In this document: positions 33,209-46,028 of the stretch, piece by piece
Position numbering within the stretch: the stretch's first letter is position 1
Layout of the letters: every line of letters starts with the position of its first letter
DNA from: Adiantum capillus-veneris
Taxonomy: Eukaryota; Streptophyta; Polypodiopsida; Polypodiales; Pteridaceae
Direction: 5' to 3'
DNA length: 64,000 bases
Assembly: GCA_014529385.2 (NCBI GenBank)
Contig: CM043944.1
Location: 88,138,884 to 88,202,883 of the forward strand
The notes under the pieces: model-generated
What the model saw: the letters and a program-made list of their open reading frames with translations, nothing else
What the model was told of the DNA's origin: nothing
Databases searched by the model: none
Made by a program: the position numbers and the translations under genes

Positions 33209-35239
33209 AACTAGTTCTGTAATCGAACACTCAAATGTCCTGAGACACTAAACTGTCTTGTTTTTTTATCAACTTGTTATAACTATTTGGTGAATCTAGA
33301 AAAAAAATTCATAGGTCATGTTCAGATCTTAGGTCAGTTATGAGGTAAAGAACATAGCTAAAATTTTACTTTTTCCAAAATTAATACCAAATTAATATTA
33401 TAATGATAAGTTTTAAGATGAAAAAATCATAGAAACAAAATTTTCATAAATTGAATATAAACTTCTCATCAAAATAAGATTTTGCATAGATTTCCAACCT
33501 GCACCTAAGCATCGATCTGACCCAATCCCTCTTTCCTGAATCTTCACCCCCGTTGGTAGAGCATCCCAAATCTTAGGTCAGCCTATGAGGTGAAGAACAT
33601 AGCCAAATTTTACTTTTGGCTAGTGAAGATCTGGCCCACCTCTTCATGGATTGCCCAACTATCAAAGGCCTTGCAAGGAACATATGCAAGTGGATCCAAA
33701 GAACATGGAGAATTGGTTTTTACAAGACTGATCTATTCCTTGGAGGGAAGAAGTCAGGGGGTCATGCCATCCTCATCAGCACTCAAATCGTCAGGTACTT
33801 CTTCTTGCATAATGTATGGCAGACAAGGAACTGTGTTTGAAGGAGGTCTTGAGGTGGCAAGCTTTGCAGAAATTATACAAGAAAGCAAAGTGCTAATTTG
33901 GACTCTCGTGTGCAAGCAACACTCGGAGGATTGGTCTAGGACTACTTGTGCCTTGTTGTCAGCAGAGGGTATGCATACGATGGGGGAAAATCTTGGCTAT
34001 CGGTAATTAAAAGTTCAAGGACATGATAATGGACCTTATGTATCAAGGATAAGGAGGCGAGTTGGTTGGGATGGCTGCCCTGATAGCCGATGTAATTATG
34101 GTCCCTGGATGATGTCATGGCTCAACACAAGCATGGCAAGACATTGTAATTCTATGGGTTGCTTAATATAATTCACTCACAATTGTGAGTTTTGCAAAAA
34201 AAAAAAGATTTTGCATAGATTTCAAGGTGTATGGATAGGAAAAACTTATTTTAGCAAGAAATTGAGCTTCATAACCTAATTATGGGACTAAATTTTTGTT
34301 ATAATCAAAAGACCAAAATCTTGAAAATGCTGACAAAGAGGAAAATTTTGGTCTTTCAAGGCCTCTTTCATTAACATGATGAGGTTATGGGACAAAACCC
34401 AAGGTGTATAATGTATCTATAGGTCAATACCCAACAACTAAGCATTTTCAAGGGCTCAAACTCATAGGCATCTTGTAATCTAAGCTCATTTTTAAAAACA
34501 CTGTAGTGCGTAGTTTCTTGCAAAAAAAAAACATTGCTATCAAAAACTAATGAAAGTGTGTATATAAATCTCCCAATTGTGTCCATATGAGGTATTTGTA
34601 TACAAGTAAGTGAGACGAACAAAAAAATACAAAAGTGGACTTTATTTTAAGGCTTATCTTTGATAAATAAAAAATCATAATTACAACATGCACAGTTTTT
34701 TGGATATGCCATAAATCACCAAATGTGGTTTGCATAACCATTAAAAATTATCACCTTATGTAATGGATTCATAGATCTAGTATATATCCATCATAGTAAA
34801 TTGTAAATTTGTATAAACTAAATGTTTTGTGTGATTGTTAATTGAATTTGTGAACGTTGCATGTTTGACCCACAGGACTTTCTATGTTTAATTTTAGTCA
34901 CAAAGATTTTTTTTCTCACATGACAATTGAAAAAATATTAAACACATAAATAAGTAGTTACCACGGATTATTGCATGCACCCTGCTCATTTTTTTCTTAA
35001 GCTAGAGTACGAGTTTTAATGAAACATTGAATGCTGTTTTGCGTAGGTTCTTTTCATGAGTGTAGTTACTATTGAGGTTATGATAAAAAGTGAGGGATTA
35101 TAATTTCTATGAGTACTTTGAATTACATTTTATAGGTTTTCAAAAGCATTCCTTGAGATGTGTTCTAAATTTCATGTACCATTTTATTTAAATTCGTAAA
35201 AAAGGACACTAAAGTGTCCTTTTTGGTACCAAACTAGTG
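33209..35239 (+). mobile_element. TTAA-flanked element, CACTAG ends (copy 2), interrupted by a LINE
   Basis: The target in element B is GACTTAATAAGC; here TTAA flanks the insert at 33205-33208 and 35240-35243. Ends are AACTAGTTCTG and, inverted, CACTAGTTTGG. A subterminal palindrome GGACACTTTAGTGTCC lies at the right end, with a related, weaker GACACTAAACTGTC at the left. Without the LINE and its duplication it is about 1.3 kb, AT-rich and non-coding. Same end type and target as copy 1, but internal sequence differs. Confidence 0.75.
33495..34206 (+). mobile_element. 5'-truncated L1-type LINE insertion with poly(A) and 17-bp duplication
   Basis: GATTTTGCATAGATTTC occurs at 33478-33494 and again at 34207-34223, right after a run of 11 A. 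The body from about 33618 matches the zf-RVT region of the remnant at 6.4 kb: LAHLFMDCPTIKG, ICKWIQRTWRIG, FFLHNVWQTRN. The first 123 bases are not LINE: 33567-33617 is a near copy of flanking sequence at 33323-33373. Confidence 0.9.
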
Positions 35240-35662
35240 TTAACAAGCACAAAAGAAACATGTTCAAATGATCCTCCACATGTGGCCCTCATGATGTGTT
35301 TGAATGCTACTGGATAGGTTTTAAAGGGGTCCAATGAGAATTTAAATACATAAAAATAAATAATTAAGTTCTTTCTCTCAAAGAGGAAAAAGAGGACACA
35401 TGTCTAAATGAAATAATAAAATAATAAGAGAGAGAGAGAGAGGTGTGGACCAAGAATGAGAGGGGGGGTATACTCTCCCACACACACACACACATTCTTT
35501 CATTGTGTGGAGTGCAAAATGCAAGAGCTCCATCTCCTTCTCCAAGCTTGTTGAGAAGTGGAGAGCCTAGAAGTTAAGGTCCTTCTGTGCTTATCAGCAC
35601 AGCAGCTTTTTGTCTAAAGAGCAAAAAGACCTCCTTCTCCAAGATTTTTGTTGAGAACTGGA

Positions 35663-35848
35663 CTAAAGTGCAGACATGCTTGTGGCAGCTATGTCTCTTA
35701 AGCACCAAATGGATTGGTCATCCATCTTGGAAAGATGTTGTAGGGTAAAAAAAGATCCTCTACCCACTAAGTAAAATTGACTAATAACTAAGGCTTTATC
35801 TCTTCTACCTCATTGTCGAGGATGACTATGATTTCAAGAGAGAGGTAA
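35663..35848 (+). other. 3' untranslated region before the right outer LTR
   Basis: Complementary to 15840-16020 of element B, with small differences. Confidence 0.65.
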
Positions 35849-37481
35849 TGTCATAAAATCTAATATCTAACCAACCCAAATGATTTTTTCATATTAAACT
35901 GATCATTTAATGTGGGATAATAAATGGGAACAAGGGTTAAGATATAGACATGTGCTTATAGATCTATCTCAACATGGGGCTAATGATAAAGGGGCCCAAA
36001 TGAGAGATGGCCTATCAAAGATCAAGGCTAACCAATGGATCATAAGACCTTAGGGTTAGCTTCATTGAAGACCTCCAATAATTAGTGTAAAAGTCCTTTG
36101 ACCTTAGGTAAGCTAGGGCTGAGCTTGAGGCGGGAACCCAACCCAAGCTTAAGGTGCTTGAGGTGCTCGTCGTGCTTGATGACTAAGGTGCTTGAGGTGC
36201 CTGATAACTAAGATTCTTGAGATGCTTGAGGTGCTTGATGATTGAGATGCTTGAGGTGCTTGTAATGCTTGAGATGCTAGGGTTGTACTTGAGGTGAGAA
36301 CCCAGCCCAAGCTTGAGGGGCTTAAGGGCCAAGCTTGTGGTGAGAACTAGGCCCAAGGTTGAGGGGCTTGAGGTGGCACAAAAATCAAAGCTAATCCCTA
36401 CGAGGAGGGGGCGAGCCCTACAAGAGTGGGGATGAGAGAGAACACACACACACTCACACTCACAGAAGGCATGCTTGGTACAAAGAAAGCATAAGGGACA
36501 CTTGTCAAGTTCCTCCTCATGTTGCCCTCATGGTGTGCTTGAAGCCTACTGATTGGCCACCCAAGGGGTCCAATGATAAATTAGAAGATTTAATAAATTT
36601 TTTTTACATTTATCAAGTCCTCTCTCTCAAATGGGAACACTTGCCCCAAGGCAACCCTTGTTACTTGATTTACCTCCTACTTGTGACTGGTTAGGCCTAG
36701 AGGGGTCCAATGAGCTTCAAGAATGAGCTAGAAGGGGGGTCGTCGACCAAGGAAGCTAGGGGCTTGCTTAGGGGGTATACTCTCCCACACACACTCACAC
36801 ACACTCTCATTGTCTGAAGTGCAATGTGCAAGAAGTCCCTTTCCTTTTCTAATTAAGTAGAGAGGTTGAGAGCCTACACCAACACTCTTGGCTATGTCGT
36901 GCAAATCCAACCAAGAGCCATTCTTCAATGCTTAAGCTTTCCATCTTCTCCATCTTCATTACTATGCTATTATGTATGCTAGCAAGAAGAGTGATGATAA
37001 GTGATGAACTAATTCTTTCTCCTATGAAAGGTTTCTTCTTCCTCTTCCCTACCCTCATTCCTTGCTAGCTCTCTCCACCTTCGAAGGTGTTTGAGGTTGT
37101 GGGACTGAGGCTTGGGATGGTTAACGCTTTCCTCAAAGTGTATGTTATGCTCGTGATGCATGCAACTTTCCATCTTCATTGCATCACCTAGGTCACAAGA
37201 AACACAAAGATTGTATTGTAACAAGTCTCTCTTGATGGGAGAAATCATATTACAAATGCCTATTGGAGGGGGGACCGGCTCCACTTAAATCCTGTCCTCA
37301 ATTGTTGTCATGTTCTCTAAATTCTCTCTCTTGAAAAAATATTATTCATGCCAAGTTAACATAATGCTATGTTTATGTTGCTACCATCAAATATGTTCAC
37401 CCGCTATGCTCACAAAGTAATTTCACAAAAGTACTCTCTCTAATTTCCGCTACTCTCAAGTTAATGGCCAATTCAATTACA
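35849..37481 (+). repeat. 3' LTR of outer Ty3/gypsy element (D)
   Basis: Starts TGTCATAAAATC, ends AATTACA, followed by TTCCC. Matches LTR A in order, including the U3 minisatellite. 1633 bases. Confidence 0.9.
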
Positions 37482-37486
37482 TTCCC

Positions 37487-38560
37487 TTGGATGATTTCTC
37501 AACTGTAGTAACCTAGACTCCTCTATTGTACCATAACCATCAACAATGTATTGTTGCAATAATCTACCCCCTTATAAATGACACTCAGTGGTGTCACTCC
37601 TCACTTGTAGCATAAAGGTATAATATTTCTTTTGAATCATAAAATGTGTCCTCCTTTCACTATTCCCATCGGCATCATCATCAGAGTTAGCATTATTATT
37701 GTTGATATTGAGGACATGATGTACATGTGCCATCCATATTCTCCTCTTGGAAATAACAAAATGTATAGTAAAGGCATATATGAGCGATGCAACATAGAAA
37801 TCCTTTTAAGGCCTTCTTCTAGATATTGTAATATAATATAATGATGCCCCACATTTTTTTCATCTCCATGCTCAGGTAGGATTGTTGCAACTTCCGAACC
37901 ATGGGGTGCTAGGTACTGCCAACCATTTGACATGCTTCAGTAATAACCATTTGGACCTCCGATATTCTAGAACCATCGTCCTAGAGGCATGACAAAAGGA
38001 ATTCGCATACGGTTCTCATGATGCATCATCGTTTGTAAACTTTGCAAAACATCTCTATCTACATTTGGCACATGGTGTAATCTATTATTTAACTCATTCT
38101 CTGTGTCAAAAAATCATAATTATGCAAAGAAAGGGATTTGATCTAGTTTTCCCCCCAGAATCATAAGAATAATGTTATGACACATAGATCCATGAACTTT
38201 AAAGGTTTATAACATGGGCCCCCAATGATGCAAAATCTAATGCATTATTATATGCCCTTATGTGTTTGAGAAATTGTTTGCTTCTAGGAATAGTCCCCTG
38301 CATCAATTCGTTAAGCTGCCTTGGTAGATCACTCAAATCAAGCAAAGACACTTTGCTTGATTGGCAACAATTATTTACAAGCAAAGACGCTGGGCAACAA
38401 TTCTTTCCCACAAATGTTTGTATTGACCTCCCTTCCACCTTTCAAGAAAAAGCACCACAAATAGAACATCTAAATTCCAAGGCAAGGTGTAGGCATCATA
38501 ACTTCATTAACACCATGTCCTCATATAGCGGCAATTGGAGAACCACTAGAAGGTCTATCC
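37487..38560 (-). pseudogene. Helitron Rep fragment, N-terminal half of the split copy
   Basis: Minus-strand reading, in order: NCCQSSKVSLLDL, DLPRQLNELMQGT, FLKHIRAYNNALDFASLGAH, YDTENELNNRLHHVPNV-type text, GLKRISMLHRSYMPLLYILL, FPRGEYGWHMYI, then GRLLQQYIVDGYGTIEESRL and LRNHPR at 37487. This is the N-terminal part of the Helitron helicase-like protein (CC..GKV.LP, FR.HIR.YN.A..F.SLGA, LLFP.GE.GWH, QQY.VDAY..IE). It contains stops and frameshifts. The frame continues at 7694 (ELHVDAYQGL) once the Ty3 block is removed. Confidence 0.87.
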
Positions 38561-38599
38561 ACAATGCAAGGAAATATGACCATAAGGTACTTGGATACT

Positions 38600-39775
38600 G
38601 TGATCTCTAATGATATCTACTCAAACATATTTTCTTTTATTCTATTTTTTTATTTACATATGTCTAGTTCTATTTATCTTTATATACCTTCTTTTTATTT
38701 CTTTCTGGCTCTAACTCTTTTCTATTTATTTATATTAAATATTCTCAAACGAGTTTACTTTTGTGTTCATCTACATATAGATATTTTCTTTAATATATAT
38801 CTATCTAAATCTACTTTTGCTATTTAATAGGCTTTTATTTTTTATTTATCTATCTACTTTTAATAACTGCTTAGTATTTACATCCTTTTTTTTAAGTTTT
38901 TAGCATATATCTTTTATCCTTTCCTTTTTTGCATTGAGAGTTTTTGCTCCATTTTTCTATTTCAATAATTTCCTTCATTTTACTCTCTTCGTTTACTTCT
39001 ATCTATATTATTTATTTTATGCATACACTTTTTGTAATTTGATATCTATCTACTAAATTTTTTTATATTTATCCAAATAAATTATTTAAAATTTATTTAT
39101 TAAAATATTAATCTATTTAAATAATTTTTATTTCTATTATTATTTTTTACTTTAGATATATAGTTTTTTAATGTATTTATTTCATTCTTATCAATTAGAT
39201 TTTATATTTTAGTTTATAAATATAGTTTATTAATGTATTTATTTCATTCTTTCTTTATTATGAATTAATTTCTTTTCTTTTTTCAAGTATTATGTATTTG
39301 TCTATTTAGTATCTATCTTCTTGTTTTTATTTAAAATAGTTGCTTGATATTATCTAAAGAAAATTATTTTTTAATGTATTTATTACAAAAATATTCATTT
39401 TTAATCACTTTGTTAATTATATACTTTATTAATATGATTTTTTATTTTTAAATATATTTTTATTTCATCCTTATAATTTTTTATTTTATTATATAAATAT
39501 AATATTTTCACTTTTTACTATATTTAACTTTTATTCTTCTCAAGTACTGTGTAGTTTCTTATTATACTATTCTTTTGTTATTTTGAATTACTATTTTTCT
39601 TTTTTTCTTTTTACTTCATAAATATAAATTTTTATGTTTTTTACTTTACTTTTGTCTAAATTCTTCTTTACTTTTTTGAAGTTATATACAATTTTTAAAT
39701 TACAAACTATTTTCTTGTTTTTGTTCTACTTTTTAAAGTAATATACAATTTTTAAAATTTATCTATATTCTTTTT
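38600..39775. other. Very AT-rich low-complexity stretch
   Basis: Long T- and A-rich runs (TTTATT, TATCTA motifs) with no gene, TIR or LTR recognised. The plus strand is T-rich. Confidence 0.8.
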
Positions 39776-39811
39776 TTTAGGTCAAGAGAGGTAAGGCGGC
39801 ATAAATTCTGG

Positions 39812-39813
<2 letters not shown>

Positions 39814-39874
<61 letters not shown>

Positions 39875-40028
39875 AGAAGAAGAAGAAGATGGGCAACCGA
39901 GGACATTTGAATGAACAGAGGATAGAGAACGAGGAGATAAAAATTTGTTATGTGAGCTCGAGATAGGGATAAATAAAGTTGAAGAAGAAGGTCATGATAA
40001 AAAAAACCTACAAGGAAAAAATTAAAAA

Positions 40029-40072
<44 letters not shown>
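39814..40072. repeat. (GA)n at 39814-39870 and (CT)n at 40031-40072, inverted pair
   Basis: Two opposite-sense microsatellites 160 bases apart that could pair as a hairpin. Frames across them are artefacts. Confidence 0.93.
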
Positions 40073-40074
<2 letters not shown>

Positions 40075-41109
40075 TTTTTCACCTCTACTTGTAAGACTTG
40101 GCTCCCCTAGATTATAGGTTGAGAACATAAAAAAAGACCCTTCTCACCTCCATTGGCATACATTAGCTCAACCCGAATAAAATAGAGTCCATATCGTTTG
40201 TAAAAGCCAAGACTTAAAACTATGGTGTCATCCTTTAGAAAATTAGGTCGAGTTAGCTCGAGTTTGGGCTTAGGCTTCAACCATAGATATGAATACCAAA
40301 CCAAAAATCATAATGACCAATCAAAGAACAAGGTCCCAATCTAGCCCTTCTTTTGAAAACTTGAAAAAATGCACTACCACCATTCGAAAACCAATTGTAT
40401 GTAAGACGTAAATCTTCTGTTTACAGCTTGTTCAACCAAAAAACCCGTATGCAGGTGATATGACGACCATCACTAAGTGCCTACAAGATCGCCCAAAACC
40501 ATACATAGTATGCAGTAAAACCCTAATCCCATTGTATAACGTGCACAAGGTTAAAATATATAGCAATACCACCAGTATGCCAACGTAACCAAAGCCCCTT
40601 GGGCAAGGAATCATCTCTTGTGGTGTTGCAGCCCACCTAATACCAATACTCATACATCCAGAACCTCAAAGTGTCATAAAAAAGACGCAAACCAATGTAT
40701 GCCCCCTTAAATGGTGCAACTTACCTTAAAGTACCACTAGAAAAATGCAAACCAATGTAATCCGCCCTAAATAGTAATGGTATACATAGAGAATTGTGGG
40801 CCTATCCTTAGCATATAGAGGCTCCATCAAGACCCACATGTGAAGAGCATGGCCTCCAACAAAATGCCAAGAGCCTTTAAACAGTAAACGATATCGATAG
40901 AGTAGAGGGCCCTTTTACTTTTAAACAGTATGCACCAATTAATAGTGATGAAATACATCCATAACAGCAGTAATAAACCAGCAAATAGTTTGTGTGTCCC
41001 TACCCAAACTCTTACGTAAAGCAAAATAGAAGTGCTTGAAACACAACAAAGTATCTCTTTCGATAGAGTGTTGTATTGTTGAAAGGGTGGTGGTAATGTG
41101 TGTGCTAGT
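40073..41109. other. No gene seen; possible 3' flank or LTR of element E
   Basis: A short repeat occurs at about 40680-40715 and 40741-40775 (core GCAAACCAATGTA). No LTR ends could be set. Confidence 0.4.
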
Positions 41110-44100
41110 CTCCACCCAACCGTGCTATGTTATAGCCTCCTCCTAGTGTACACACTGTCCGGCCATGTCGGTGGACTTGCCCATAGGACCCATGTCCTTA
41201 TATTCCCCCCCCCCCTTGGAGAGTTTTCATCCTTGAAAACGAATGTAGGAAAACATTTCTTAAGTGCAGACACATTCTCCCATGTAGAACCTTCTTCAGG
41301 TCTATCTAGCCATTTTACCAACACCTATCGTCTGACAAGATGTCTGGTGCCAAGCTCATGAGAATCCAAAATCTTTTCGGGCACATGTGGAATGCTTGGC
41401 GGTGCGATAAGGTCAACCAACACACCTGTGTCAATGACATTATCATTCTGTCCTAGCTGTTTTTGTAAACTGCTAACATGAAAAACAGGAAGAACTCGTG
41501 AGTGCTCTGGAAGAGCTAACTTATAGGCCACTTGACCTATACGTTTGAGAATGGTAAATGGTCCACAATAGCATGGTGAAAGTGTAGCAACTTTTCCCGT
41601 CTTCAGACTTTCTGAATGCTCCAGAACTTTGAGGAAAATCTTGTCTCCTTCTTCGGAAGTAGCAAGACGACGATGCTCATCTGCGTACTTCTTATATCGA
41701 TCTTGAGCTTGCTTAACATTTTGTCGAGCAACTCGAAGCATGTTAAAATGGTCTTGGAAAAAAACTTCGCTTGCTGTATTTTCTCCTTAGCCAACCCCAC
41801 CATAACGGGTGATCTAGGTTGAAATCCATACAAAAGCATAAATGGACTAAACCCTGTAGTCACATTCTTTGAACTATTATAAGCAGATTCCAATATAGGT
41901 AAGTAGTCTTCCCATTTAGTTTGCTTCTTGCTAATGTACGCTCATAGAATATCCTCTAGCACTTGATTAAATCTTTTTGTTTGACCATCCGTTTCTGGAT
42001 GATCAGCTGTACTTAGATTAAGTTTAGTTTCCACCTTTTGGAACACAACTCTCCAAAAGTGATTATCGAACTTTGGATCTCTGTCACTAATGATACTAGC
42101 TGGAAGACCGTAGAGTTTATATATATGCTCTACAAATAGCCGTGCTAATTCCGGTGTCTGAACCGTAGTCTTAGTGGGAATGAATCGACCCATCTTTGTG
42201 AGACGGTCTACAATTACCCAAATGGCATCATGGCCACGATTTGTAGTAGGTAGTCCTACTACAAAATCCATAGAGATACTCTCCCACTTACCTTATGGAA
42301 TCTCTAAAGGATCACCTACGTTGAGGCGCTCTGCCTTATTAACTTAGCACTGTTGGAAATTTAGTACGCACTCTTGAACATCATGATGTAAGACCGACCA
42401 ATAAAATTGCCGTCGAACTAAGGCATATGTCTTACGAATACCTGGATGACCAGCACTTGGACTATCGTGACACTCAAATAAGATTAGGCGCCTAGTGTCT
42501 GAGTCCTTTGGAACACATACTCTACCTTTGTGGAGTAAGTATCCATCATCAATGGAAAAATTCTTCCATTGCTTAAGCTCTTCCTGAGTAGGGGTGGAGC
42601 TCTGTGTGTTGAAGTTTTTATCTGTGCGTGTAGAGACATGTTGATCTGGCTATTCAGAGACATGTGAGTGTGAGGGATCCCTTTTTAAAACTGCACTCCA
42701 CACTTTAGCATATGATTGATCGTGTGCACACTTGCCACGTAATGACTCCAAAAATCCACTCTTTAGTTCCATGAAAGCAAGTGAATTAATCTGAGGCATC
42801 CGATTTAGTGCGTCCGCTACTATATTATATCGCCCCTTGCGATATCGTAGCTTACAATCATAATCTTGAAGGATTTCTGCCCATCTAGCTTTACGGCCCT
42901 TCAAGTCTGTTTGAGTAGTAAACCATTTGATACTGATGGTCAAAAATTACTTCAAACTCGGCACCATATAAATAGTGTCACGACTTTCGTAAAGCGTGAA
43001 TTATGGCATAGAGCTCTTGCTCATAAACATAATAATTCTGTTGAGCTCTATCTAACTTTTTACTTTCAAAGGCTATAGGTATTCCCTCTTGGAGAAGTAC
43101 CGCACCAATGGCTTTATCAGTAGCATCAGTCTCTACCACAAACGGCTTAAGTGGGTCGATGATTGCTAGGATGGGAGCAGTGGCTATAGCTACCTTGAGC
43201 TTTTCAAAATTGCATTTTTGGGCTTCTTCTCGAGAAAAGGTCTTACCTTTTGCTTTAAGTTATTCCGTCATAGGAACAATGATTTTGGCATAGTCACGGA
43301 TTTTCTGTCGATAAAATCTAGCCATGCCTAAAAATATTTGAAGCTCCTCAACCGTGTTGGGATGTGGCCATCGAAGAATGGCAACAACCTTGTCAGTGTC
43401 CATCTTGATGCCAAAATAAGAGATCACATGACCAAGGTAATGTATCTCTGTTTTAAAGAAATTGCACTTGCTTTTCTTAGCATACAACACGTGAGCTTGT
43501 AGCTGTTCAAACACTAATCGTAAGTGTTCTATGTGTTCATCTTTAGTCTTACTATAAATGGGAATGTCAACAAGGAAAACCACAACAAATTTTCTAAGAT
43601 AGGGACGTAAGACACTATCCATGAGTGTCATAAATGTAGCTGGAGCATTGGTTAGACCAAAAGGCATAACAAATCATTCAAAATTCCCGAACCGTGTTCT
43701 AAAGACAATTTTGGAGATATCTTATAGTAGGATACGTACCTGGTGGTACCCTGAACGAAGATCTATCTTTGTATAGTATCCTGCCCCGTGGAGTTGATCA
43801 AACAACTCATCAGTCAAAGGATACTTGTTCTTGATGGTTATCGCATTTAATCCGCAATAATCTACGCACATGCGCATAGTACCATCTTTCTTTTTTACCA
43901 ATAGAATTGGTGATGCCCAAGGCGAAGTGCTAGGTCTAATGAACCATTCGCGAGGTAGTCAGCCAACTGACTCTCAACCTCCTTGGCTTCTTTAGCACTC
44001 AGACGATTAAAGGTGGTTTACTCACTGGTTTAGTGCTTGGCAAGACATCTATGCCATGCTGCACATCACGTGTAGGGGGTAAACCCGGTGGTAAATCACT

Positions 44101-44850
44101 TGAGAACACATCACTATACTCCGTGAGTAAGTGAGTTTGCTTTTTCCATGCAAAAGGAGAAAGTAAACTAGAGTTATGCTGGGATGGAGAATCTTATAAT
44201 TTCTTTAATGTTTGTTTTACAATAGTTGCACGTTTCTCTATAGAATTAAAATTGAGAGCACTTTGCTCGTTAGATTTTTTAACACTTTGTTTATCAATAG
44301 AATTCATTGCACTTTGCATACCATTACTAGAATTCACCGCACTTTGCTCTTGAGAATTCACAAGACTTGGAGACAAGCAATAACACAAAAAGACTTCATC
44401 TATTAAATCTTCTTTCTACAAAATAGAAATCTTGGTTGTACATATAAGAGGTGCAAATGGTATATTTTTCTCACCAAGCAAAAGCACATGTTTACCATCG
44501 GCCATAAAGGATAAGGAGTTGTGTCCATAACTAGTGTGCAATGTGTTTCCTAAACCATGCATCCACTCCCATCCTAAAACTACATCAGCAAGGTCCATGT
44601 TCATCACTTGGAAGTCAAGGGTCATCATATGATCTTGAACAATAAGCTCAACCCCTTGAACTACCGTGTACAATACTTCTTTACATTCCCAGATATCTGC
44701 TCCACCACATACCTGTGAGAGTACGGAGTCTGTGTAAGCTTCAATTTCTTGACTAGCTTATAGTTCAAGAAGTTATGAGTTGCACCATCATTCACTAAAA
44801 TACGAACACGTTGTCCGTTAATAGTGCCATGTATGCAAATCAAATCATGG
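41110..44850 (-). pseudogene. Element E: dead Ty3/gypsy pol with chromodomain, gag missing
   Basis: Order on the minus strand: protease (44843-44416), RT (about 43950-43260), RNase H and linker (43250-42650), integrase zinc region (about 42500-42350), core (42271-41942), and C-terminal part with a chromodomain LVKWLDRPEEGSTWENVSAL (about 41320-41260). Three active sites are lost. The protease reads LVNDGATHNF where LVDSGATHNF is usual. The RT box is VFLVDI instead of F/YxDD. The integrase Glu is Lys (DGQTKRFNQ). Stops split every domain. No gag, primer site or LTR was found, so it is 5'-truncated as well. Confidence 0.87.
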
Positions 44851-45204
44851 GGGCCAAAGGTTTAGGAGATAAATCTAATGTGAGGATATTAAATATAGGA
44901 GCTTTTCATTTAGAGCTTTCTTTACAAAGTTAGAGCTTTTTGTGGGTAGCAAAAGTAGATGAAACCTTTTGCGCATACTAAGGTATATAGATTTTGAACT
45001 AGGATAAAGTACATAGTAGAAAAATTGTGCTCTACATCGTTGTAGCACAATTAAGGGCCATAGTAACACAACATGGATTTGATAAAAACTAACCATATCA
45101 ATTGATACAACATATATTGATTCATCACAATGTCTATTTATAGTTTTTATAAGAAAGAGATCATCACAAAATCTGTGTTTACGGCCTGGCAAGAATATTA
45201 GTAC

Positions 45205-46028
<824 letters not shown>

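Larger units (their letters stand above)
33097..35569 (+). repeat. Plus-strand partial LTR, split by a TTAA element
   Basis: 33097-33204 and 35244-35569 together match an internal part of the B-type LTR in the opposite orientation to B. Pieces of a pol fragment (35572-35620, minus sense) and a repeated bit of this LTR (about 35621-35662) follow, so the area is scrambled. Confidence 0.75.
7700..37481 (+). mobile_element. Outer Ty3/gypsy LTR element (A/D) carrying later insertions and rearrangements
   Basis: Bounded by same-strand LTRs that start TGTCATAAA and end TTACA, and flanked by TTCCC on both sides. A tRNA-iMet primer site follows the left LTR, then gag and pol (9840-15315). The 3' part is heavily rearranged: the first LTR segment at 15407 joins head to head with an inverted element of the same family (B), and scrambled LTR and pol pieces precede the right LTR. 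The two outer LTRs differ at several positions per 100 bases in the stretches I compared, more than the LTRs of element C do, so this is the older layer. Confidence 0.8.

Noticed and set aside
34224-35239. Coding potential in the TTAA element copy 2
   Set aside because: Only short AT-rich frames; nothing resembling a transposase.
39763-40128. 121-codon minus-strand frame
   Set aside because: Spans inverted GA and CT repeats; repeat artefact.
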